A stretch of DNA of 15,750 nt, from assembly GCA_001953115.1 (NCBI GenBank), contig LSSL01002968.1:1-15750 (forward strand). Direction: 5' to 3'. Position numbers and translations under genes: made by a program. The notes below the pieces were generated by a model. The model searched no databases and was not told the DNA's origin. It was given only the letters and a program-made list of their open reading frames with translations. Position 1 is the stretch's first letter, and each line of letters starts with the position of its first letter. Origin of the DNA: Smittium mucronatum. Taxonomy: Eukaryota; Kickxellomycota; Harpellomycetes; Harpellales; Legeriomycetaceae. Of this stretch, positions 10,296 through 15,750 are shown one piece after another.

Positions 10296-11217
10296 TCTAG
10301 CCCAATATTATTTTGAAAAAAGTGGATTTTTCTGGAGATAAAGTGGATCTTTTTATAATATTGGCTGTATAACTTTATTTAATGCTACTAATATTGGACA
10401 AAAGCATTAGATGTATGGCCCCTTTACAACTGCAATAAAATAACTACTATTTTTTGCAGAAAATTATTTTTTTTCATTTGCTTTTTTGTTTGATTTCTTA
10501 TTCTATTAATTTTTAAAAAACATTACATGATTATTGATAATTCTAAAAACTAGATTTTTTATTAAAAAAATCTCAAAAATATAACCGATTTTCAGCTCTA
10601 TGATAATTTTTAATATTATTTTGGTTCCTAAAAGGGTTAAACTATAAAATTCAGCATTTTTTAATCAAACTTATATTAAAATTTTGAATAAATAACCTTT
10701 TTCTAAAAATTTATTCACACTTTTGTAAAAAAACAATTTATAATTTCTTCTCTTTGAAAATATTTCACCAATATGAACCGTGCATCTGTCCCTCATTATT
10801 ATCGAACTCGTGATTTGTATTTTTCATAGTTTCACTAATTTCAAAGTTTTTTCATCTTTTCACAATTTGTGAAATAATAACATTTTATAAATAATTTTTT
10901 CGGATAAAATTGTGCCTATAAATTTTTTGAAGATTATTTTGAATCTTATCTAAGCTAAGTAAAAAAATTATAATTGAAAATTCTATACATTATATTTTAG
11001 GGATTTCACAGCATTTCCATATTTAATTTCATTTTATAATTCTTTTAATATAGTTTTTTTTTGATAAAATGAGTGGAAGAATAATATTGTCTAAAAAAAG
11101 GAATTCAATGTAAATTTCCGAAAAAATAGATATATTTAAGATTCTTCATACCAAAAAAACGTAAATCAAGTTTTTTGAATATCTGGGTCTAATAAAAGCA
11201 CAATAAAAAACATTAAA
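10296..11217. other. A/T-rich non-coding stretch
   Basis: No gene seen. The patch near 10790-10810 is briefly richer in G+C, but no frame stays open. No notable repeats. Confidence 0.55.
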
Positions 11218-11618
11218 ATGAACTCTCTTAAAATGGGAGAACCTGAAATAATAACATATAAATCAGGTGCAAGTAAATCTTATGTCATAAGACCTGGAAT
11301 ATTAATATATACCGAAAAGTTTTTAGGAGCCTGGATTAATGAGAAGTCGAAAAAAAGTCTGCAGTAACAAATTTTTCGACAAAAAAAAAGCTAAAAATAT
11401 TTTATATAGTTTGATTGAATCTTTCCCGGAGGAGGCAGGTGTAATTTTTTATTGCAAGCAATGTTTAGTTTGAAATTTTTAAGAAAAGAGGACTATATAA
11501 TGTAAAATTTCTGGAGATGCGGCTAGCGTAGGTATAAATTCAGCCAAAAACTTTCCAAAAGAGCCAATCATGATGATAAATAATTTAAATTATCTTTCCG
11601 GTCAATCGAGTATCTAAT
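11218..11618 (+). pseudogene. Decayed coding relic with a CxxC motif
   Basis: A 49-codon ORF (ATG 11218, TAA 11365-11367) reads MNSLKMGEPEIITYK at its start and TEKFLGAWINEKSKKS near its end. A run of seven A near 11350 allows a shift into the frame of ATG 11339, open for 44 codons to TGA 11471-11473 and ending EEAGVIFYCKQCLV. That frame continues with stops at 11471, 11480 and 11498, then stays open from 11501 to TAA 11616-11618. The F-Y-C-K-x-x-C pattern after a G-x-I/V-F stretch resembles the first half of BED-like or CGBP1-like zinc fingers found in some hAT-type transposases; the downstream His pair is not found. G+C reaches 21 in 60 bases. I infer the remains of an N-terminal coding region, possibly of a DNA transposon. 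Confidence 0.28.
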
Positions 11619-11766
11619 TTTAAAATTTCAAAAAATTTTATCAGTTATTTTTATGATTTTCGACTTTGATTAAACTTGCCTAAATTGAAATTGAATGACT
11701 TCCAGAACATTTATTTTGATAAATGAAATTTACTAATATTTTTTAAAGCCTCAAAAATATAAATAA

Positions 11767-11868
11767 ACTATCATTTTGGTTTCAAATTCGACAGATGATT
11801 GTAAATTAAAACAAATGGTAATTTATGGCCATGAAATCCCCAGAGTGCTGAAGGGAAAAATCAAATAA
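11767..11868 (+). pseudogene. Short coding-like fragment between two relics
   Basis: A 33-codon plus-strand run between stops reads DDCKLKQMVIYGHEIPRVL in its second half, with a protein-like mix of residues. It lies between the CxxC relic and the 12146-12666 relic on the same strand, so it may be a middle piece of the same decayed gene. Too short to stand alone. Confidence 0.15.
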
Positions 11869-12145
11869 ATTTAACCAATAGTTTTGAGATCCTCTAAAAA
11901 AGCTTATATGAAGAAGATAATACTTAAAAAGTTGTTTCAAATCGAGTTAAGAGACTAATTAAGGTAATATTGTCGCAAAAATAACAATAATTTAAAAATT
12001 TAACTTGTAGAAAATTCATCCGCCCATTTAAAATAATTAAACGGTATTAATAGATAATTATTTTTTTTTTTTATCTTTTCAAATACAACTTCACTAATTT
12101 TTTTTGATAGATCAGAGTGTAATATTCACCTATAAGTAGTATTAG

Positions 12146-12666
12146 TTGAACAGAAGCTTTCAGCTCCTCAGCAAATCTTTAGAAGAAAAGGAAAATGCTG
12201 TAATATATTTTTTGGAAATTTTCAATATAAATAACTCTATAGTTATAATTTACGATTAGTTGGTTTTTATTACTGGCTCTTTTTTCAGAGTTTTGTGGAG
12301 AAATATCATGCCTTCGATAGGTGAATAAATTTCTAAGATACATCTATAATAATTATTAATTTGAAATTGGACTGCGTTGAAATAAGATATAGTCTAGGTC
12401 TTGGAGATATAGGCATAAGTGATATATATTGATTTCTTGGGCATTTTTGTGATCCTAAAAAGCCTGATATTCCTGAATATGAAAGTAGTGAAAAAAATCG
12501 GACCTTATAAAAACATCGCTTATATGTTTCTGATGAGCTCCAAATACTTAAAAACAAAATTGAAATGGTTTCAAATATTATTAATAAGAGATTTTCTATT
12601 ATTTATAAAAATATCAAGATGGAAATCAGATCACAAAATTCGATAATTAAATTATATATACATTAA
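12146..12666 (+). pseudogene. Decayed coding relic with one frameshift
   Basis: The frame from 12146 to 12325 is open for 60 codons with one stop (TAG 12257), including SFQLLSKSLEEKENAVIYF. It ends at TAA 12326. From 12337 a second frame runs 109 codons to TAA 12664-12666 with two internal stops (TGA 12430, TAA 12508), including LDCVEIRYSLGLGDIGISD and FCDPKKPDIPEYESSEKNRT. About 16 stops would be expected over both parts, and three are seen besides the break. G+C is about 33% at 12361-12540. ORFs of 74-75 codons in the other frames are probably shadows of the same low-stop region. No domain is recognised; the C-terminal part is Lys/Ile-rich and could be helical. Confidence 0.3.
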
Positions 12667-12791
12667 ATGAGTAAATGAAATATGAAATGGTATTGAAAAG
12701 AAAAGAATATCTTCATTATTAATTTTTTTTAATTACTAATAAAAAAATCTTAATATGATAAGATTATTTTTTTTGAAACTTTATTATATAA

Positions 12792-13135
12792 ATGGATTCT
12801 CGATTTAAAATAATGCAAAAAGCTCTCTTATAATTTCTCAATTAGCGAATGAACTTTGGGATCAAAAATGCGATATTTTTCATAATTTTTAAAAATATTT
12901 CTCATTTTTTCAGTAGATTTAAGTGGAAATTTTGGTAAATGGTAAAGTCATAATTTTATCATTTATAAATCTCCATAATATTGTATGCCTCTTAAATAAC
13001 ATTAAAATTTTTTTAGCTTCCCTTAACCCAAAAAATGCCTCGGAAATCATGCTATATGGTGTCTTTAATAACAAATTAAATTTTTATTTATTTAACTTAG
13101 TCAATATTGTAAGGGATTTAATATATTCTAATTGA
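12792..13135 (+). pseudogene. Possible decayed coding fragment with one frameshift
   Basis: From ATG 12792 a frame runs to TAA 12936-12938 with stops at 12831 and 12843; the last 30 codons are open and end in SHFFSRFKWKFW. An overlapping frame is open from 12923 to TGA 13133-13135 (70 codons, no ATG at its start) and contains LASLNPKNASEIMLYGVFNN. One shift near 12930 would join them. It lies on the same strand as the flanking relics. No family is recognised and each part alone is within reach of chance. Confidence 0.2.
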
Positions 13136-13157
13136 AATTTATAAATTTATAAATTTA
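13135..13157. repeat. 8-bp tandem repeat, unit AAATTTAT
   Basis: Two perfect units and a nearly complete third. A pure A/T repeat, unremarkable at this composition. Confidence 0.7.
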
Positions 13158-13454
13158 CAAAAAACATTTTTATTTCTTAATAAAAAAAAACAAGTTCGTC
13201 GATAGATAGTAAATAAAAATAGTACAATATAGAGTATATATATTAAAAAAAAATTAATTTTTCGTTAAAAGAAGTTTAATTTTTATTGACGTGTAGGTTG
13301 TGCATTTAACATAGAATCCATCTCTAATTTAATCTTTCGCTATAAAAAAAGTAAATAAATTTACGTTATGTATTTAAATAATCATATCCCCAACATTTTA
13401 TAGATTCGTATTAACTTGTAAGTATCGGGTTTAATGAGATAATTTGGATAATAA

Positions 13455-13886
13455 AAGGTAAATGGATTACTAGTTAAAAATATAAAAGATAGGGAAATTG
13501 ACAAGTTGAAAAGACTAGCCACTACAAAATGGCTAAGCTTCCTTATTTATACCATTTTGTATTTTATAAAAGTCAATTATGATTATTGGAGGCTTTCTTC
13601 ATTGGGTGAAATATTCAATGCACGCATTGAATCTATTGGTTCATTACATAACTATTTTAATTATTTGATTTAATTTGAAAATAATTTATCTGTCCGTGGC
13701 CTTGATATAAGTTATATTCTCGGCGAATAAAAAAAACGCGTGATAACTTATCTTTTTAGAATAAAGAAACAAAACTCTACTCGTTTAGAATATCTTTTTA
13801 ATAATTTTGGTACGAGTGACTAGCATAGAAGATAAAGCATTTTATTACCTAACTTGTACATGTAAATTCACGATTTCGATGCTTAA
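13455..13886 (+). pseudogene. Decayed coding relic, possible transposase fragment
   Basis: One plus-strand frame is open for 72 codons from 13455 to TAA 13671-13673, although it has no ATG, and then continues in the same frame with stops at 13728, 13821, 13833, 13863 and 13884. Readable parts include DREIDKLKRLATTKWLSFLI (13488-13547), LSSLGEIFNARIESIGSL, ENNLSVRGLDISYILGE (13677-13727) and TRLEYLFNNFGTSD. About 13 stops are expected in 144 codons and five are internal. A hydrophobic stretch at about 13530-13568 could be a membrane helix or a buried core. The text LKRLATTKW loosely recalls the L-K-x-L-x-x-T-R-W motif of many hAT transposases; that is a weak hint, not an identification. It follows the other plus-strand relics. 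Confidence 0.3.
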
Positions 13887-14373
13887 ATGGTTTTTAAAAA
13901 AAAAATTTGGTTAATTTTTGGATTGGTAATCTACTGTTCAAATAGAAAAAAATTCGTGATCCTAAATTACCTTAGAACAGTTTTTTGGTTTTTTCTAGAA
14001 ATTATTAGGTTTTCAAATTAAAATCCTATTTTTTTTATACATATTATTTTTACCTGTTATTTTAACTTTATCTAAATAGATTGAGTCACAATTTATCGAT
14101 AATTTTTCATAAATTTTTTCGATTGAAATAGTTGGATATTAATAAAATAATCACTATTAAAGCTATTTATTTCCCCCAAAAAAATCATAGCGCATAAAAT
14201 TTACTCATAAAAACTAAATTTAAGTATTTTAAATTTAATTTTTTTTTTTTTGGTAAAAGTGTTTAAATTAATATGATTATAACAACTTTTAACAGATTTA
14301 ATTTTCGGATTAGTAGTATCAAAAAATGTTCTTATTTTTCTGGTTGAAAATGAATCGAATACACTTTTAGATA

Positions 14374-14383
14374 CCCCCCCCCC
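14374..14383 (+). repeat. Run of ten C
   Basis: Ten consecutive C (ten G on the minus strand), inside the minus-strand relic. It is the same length as the G run at 5740-5749. Confidence 0.9.
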
Positions 14384-14396
14384 ATTACTTGTTTTT

Positions 14397-14485
14397 AGTT
14401 CCAATTGGATCCAAATTCAAGATTAATACTGTAAAAACAAAATAAAAAATTCGCGTTTTTCATCCCCTTTATTTTAATTGGAACT
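14397..14485. repeat. 10-bp inverted repeat with 69-bp spacer
   Basis: AGTTCCAATT (14397-14406) and AATTGGAACT (14476-14485) are perfect reverse complements. The flanking bases show no obvious target-site duplication, so a miniature transposon is not supported. Confidence 0.5.
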
Positions 14486-14888
14486 GATTCCTCCTGAATT
14501 TGCTGAAAATTGTGCCAATTTGGACCCTTGAAATTTGCAATTATCTCTCATTCACCAATTTCTAGGGGAATATATCTGTTGAATTGTAAGGGATATCTGT
14601 AATACAATAATTTTCACGCTTTTGAAATTTTTTCCGGTTGTTATGGTGAAAAAAATAAAAAAAATTTCACAGAATTTTTTTTTATTTTCATTGTCAAAGT
14701 ATTTAACTTTATTGATTAAAAATACATTACAAAGAAATCTCAATCTGATTGGAAATATTTCAATGTAAAGAAATTCAATAAAAAAACTAAATTTGATCAA
14801 GGAATTCATTAAAACTTTTATATTCTAAATTTATAGATTTATTTTGGCAATAATTGGGTAAAATAGATATTCGTGATAATAATGGTAA

Positions 14889-15011
14889 CTTTATGAAAAT
14901 TGGCTAAATTTTGCATATTTTTTGTAAAATTGTGGGAGAATTTATTTCGTAGATAAAAAAGGTGGGAGAAATTTTTCTATTTCACGAAACATCAAAATCC
15001 GCACAAATTGA
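14889..15011 (+). pseudogene. Weak coding-like fragment
   Basis: A plus-strand frame with one internal stop (TAA 14925) is open to TGA 15009-15011; its second part (27 codons) includes DKKGGRNFSISRNIKIRT. Within it GTGGGAGAA occurs twice exactly 30 bases apart (14932-14940 and 14962-14970), giving the repeated residues GGR/CGR. Too short for more than a suggestion. Confidence 0.12.
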
Positions 15012-15041
15012 GGGTTATATGTATCTATTTTTTTGTCACTA

Positions 15042-15057
15042 AAAATAAGCTTATTTT
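15042..15057. repeat. 16-bp perfect palindrome
   Basis: AAAATAAGCTTATTTT is its own reverse complement. It lies about 140 bases before the G+C-rich segment. No role is evident. Confidence 0.55.
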
Positions 15058-15228
15058 GCCTTGCTTTTTAATATTTTTATTTCTTCTAGGTTATTTGAAA
15101 ATGGTATCTAAAAAAACAGTGGTTTGAAAAAAATGATAAGAAAAAAAATATTTCTAATTTGAAATCATAGATAGAATTTATGATCCCCTAAGAGTGAAAT
15201 ACCTTGCCGTGGTTTAGGGGCTTAATAA

Positions 15229-15246
15229 TGTACTTTTCGAAGTACA
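15229..15246 (+). other. 7-bp hairpin with TTCG loop
   Basis: TGTACTT (15229-15235) pairs perfectly with AAGTACA (15240-15246) around TTCG, a tetraloop sequence known for stability in RNA. It lies at the start of the G+C-rich segment, about 25 bases after the motif CCTTGCCGTGG (15202-15212), and may be a structured RNA head of the element. Confidence 0.45.
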
Positions 15247-15264
15247 CTAGACTAAAATCTCACG

Positions 15265-15350
15265 CAGCGTTGTACTATTTTTGGTTGGAAGTAGTGGAGA
15301 CAGCGCACAGCGTTGCACTATTCTTGGTTGGGAGTAGTGGAGATAGCGCA
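15265..15350 (+). repeat. Two 43-bp tandem repeats
   Basis: Copies at 15265-15307 and 15308-15350 begin CAGCGTTG and differ at four positions (unit positions 9, 16, 25 and 37), all transitions (about 91% identity). A third start, CAGCGATTC, follows at 15351-15359 and recurs at 15366-15374, so the array decays into a 15-bp register. Tandem 5' repeats of this kind are known in several LINE families. Confidence 0.8.
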
Positions 15351-15596
15351 CAGCGATTCGGAGGACAGCGATTCCAGAGGAGGACCATCTAGAAACAGGA
15401 GGAACCGATCGTTTAGCACAGCTGAGACATAGTCTAGTGCACAAGTCCAGCATTCGACAGTCAGACGGATCTCAGCGTCTAACAGCTATTTGTAGGAAAG
15501 CCATTTCGATCAAACCCACGTTTGGGTAGGAGCCTAATTTTATTAATCCTGTTAGAAGTAGGCTCTGACCAGGAGCTCAATAGCTTCAATGAACTG

Positions 15597-15611
15597 TTTT
15601 TCATTGAAAAA
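15597..15611. repeat. 15-base palindromic hairpin
   Basis: TTTTTCA and TGAAAAA pair around a single T at 15604. It lies within the G+C-rich segment; no role is evident. Confidence 0.5.
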
Positions 15612-15718
15612 GAGCTTAATTCATGACTGCACATAACCTCAGTCATCCAGCCTACTTGAAGCAATGCCAGGGGGGGTCTTTCGGTTGGTAGATTGAACCC
15701 TTTCCTCGTAGGTACGCA

Positions 15719-15732
15719 GCCGGTAGTCCGGC
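15719..15732 (+). other. GCCGG-TAGT-CCGGC hairpin
   Basis: A perfect 5-bp all-G/C stem (15719-15723 with 15728-15732) around a four-base loop near the window end. It is likely to fold if transcribed, and is part of the presumed mobile element. Confidence 0.45.
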
Positions 15733-15750
15733 AGAGGAGCTTATTGTAGT

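Larger units (their letters stand above)
14201..14809 (-). pseudogene. Decayed gene, 203-codon single frame with four internal stops
   Basis: From ATG 14809-14807 one minus-strand frame runs to TAA 14203-14201 with no frameshift. Its internal stops are TGA 14554-14552, TAA 14476-14474, TAA 14425-14423 and TGA 14419-14417; about 18 would be expected. The first 85 codons are uninterrupted. Residues 4-33 are strongly hydrophobic (FSFFIEFLYIEIF and following), like a signal anchor or membrane segment, and a second hydrophobic run lies near 47-55. Later text includes KFQGSKLAQFSANSGG and FDSFSTRKIRTFFDTTNPK. The ten-C run at 14374-14383 is read in frame as Gly codons. G+C is 35% at 14461-14580. 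The family is unknown. This is the best statistical case for a coding relic in the window, and it converges on the plus-strand relics. Confidence 0.38.
15190..15750 (+). mobile_element. G+C-rich insert, probably non-coding end of a mobile element (continues past window)
   Basis: From 15181 to 15750, 265 of 570 bases are G or C (46%), against under 20% for most of the window; the change occurs near 15175-15200. The segment holds a TTCG-capped hairpin (15229-15246), two 43-bp tandem repeats (15265-15350), a 7-bp palindromic hairpin (15597-15611) and a GCCGG/CCGGC hairpin (15719-15732). ORFs of 61-68 codons exist on both strands but overlap each other and look like chance at this composition. 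CpG is close to expectation. Tandem repeats and structure without coding suit the 5' untranslated part of a LINE-type retrotransposon read on the plus strand, whose ORF would lie beyond 15750; a SINE, a DNA transposon end or foreign DNA joined in assembly remain possible. The exact boundary and any target-site duplication cannot be set. Confidence 0.45.

Noticed and set aside
12276..12321. Strong splice-like acceptor (TTTTTTCAG) and donor (GTGAAT) bounding a 32-base segment
   Set aside because: The protein-like frame reads straight through the acceptor, and no partner exons can be defined; T-rich tracts before AG are very common here.
12333..12646. 74-codon minus ORF and 75-codon plus ORF
   Set aside because: They overlap the better-composed frame 12337-12666 and look like shadows of its low stop density.
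1..15189. Repeat-induced point mutation (fungal) as the cause of the A/T richness
   Set aside because: RIP would leave TA-rich sequence with few CA/TG; here long A and T homopolymers dominate and CA/TG remain common. A dinucleotide count would settle it.
1..15189. Ciliate-type recoding of TAA/TAG to rescue the broken frames
   Set aside because: Several interruptions are TGA and others are frameshifts, and most of the window has no long frame even if TAA and TAG are read through by eye.
15204..15664. Overlapping ORFs of 61-68 codons on both strands in the G+C-rich segment
   Set aside because: At 46% G+C such lengths are expected by chance, they overlap in antisense, one begins without ATG, and the tandem repeats run through them.
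15686..15698. Minus-strand GGGTTCAATCTAC, similar to a Pol III B box in the G+C-rich segment
   Set aside because: No A box lies at a suitable distance on that strand, so a tRNA-derived SINE is not supported.
1..15750. Organelle or endosymbiont genome of very high A+T
   Set aside because: Such genomes are densely coding and carry rRNA and tRNA genes; none is seen.

Overview
The window looks like a gene-poor, intergenic piece of a very A+T-rich eukaryotic nuclear genome. I counted 7 to 22 G+C per 60 bases in sampled lines, about 15-20% in the most A/T-rich parts. There is no dense set of long ORFs, no rRNA, no tRNA I can fold, no CRISPR array and no bacterial operon structure. Long A and T runs, AATAAA signals next to A runs, short minisatellites and one compositionally foreign repeat-bearing segment favour a eukaryote. 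CpG is not obviously depleted, which argues weakly against a vertebrate. An invertebrate or an A+T-rich protist is my best guess; I cannot name the species.

Layout. Bases 1-760 hold a minus-strand stretch with protein-like reading frames broken by stops, and a 27-bp near-palindrome. Bases 760-2940, 3250-6520, 7040-8280, 9047-10022 and 10296-11217 are featureless A/T-rich DNA with a few hairpins and simple repeats. Small protein-like islands lie between them: 2943-3242 (+), 6526-7018 (+), a divergent pair of 78-79 codon ORFs at 8284-8520 (-) and 8807-9046 (+), and the longest intact ORF, 90 codons, at 10023-10295 (-).

Bases 11218-13886 (+) form a chain of protein-like frames interrupted by stops and frameshifts, with locally raised G+C (about 30-33% in the best parts). 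This is probably one or more decayed genes or transposons. Facing it on the minus strand is a single frame of 203 codons (14201-14809) with only four internal stops, the statistically strongest coding relic here.

At about 15190 the composition jumps: 265 of the last 570 bases are G or C (46%). This segment begins with a hairpin capped by TTCG, carries two 43-bp tandem repeats that differ only by transitions, has no convincing ORF, and runs off the end of the window. It most resembles the non-coding end of a mobile element, perhaps the 5' part of a LINE-type retrotransposon.

No gene is identified with confidence. All coding calls are low confidence, because in DNA of this composition stops fall roughly every 10-13 codons and 70-90 codon ORFs arise by chance. 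No working system of cooperating genes can be supported.
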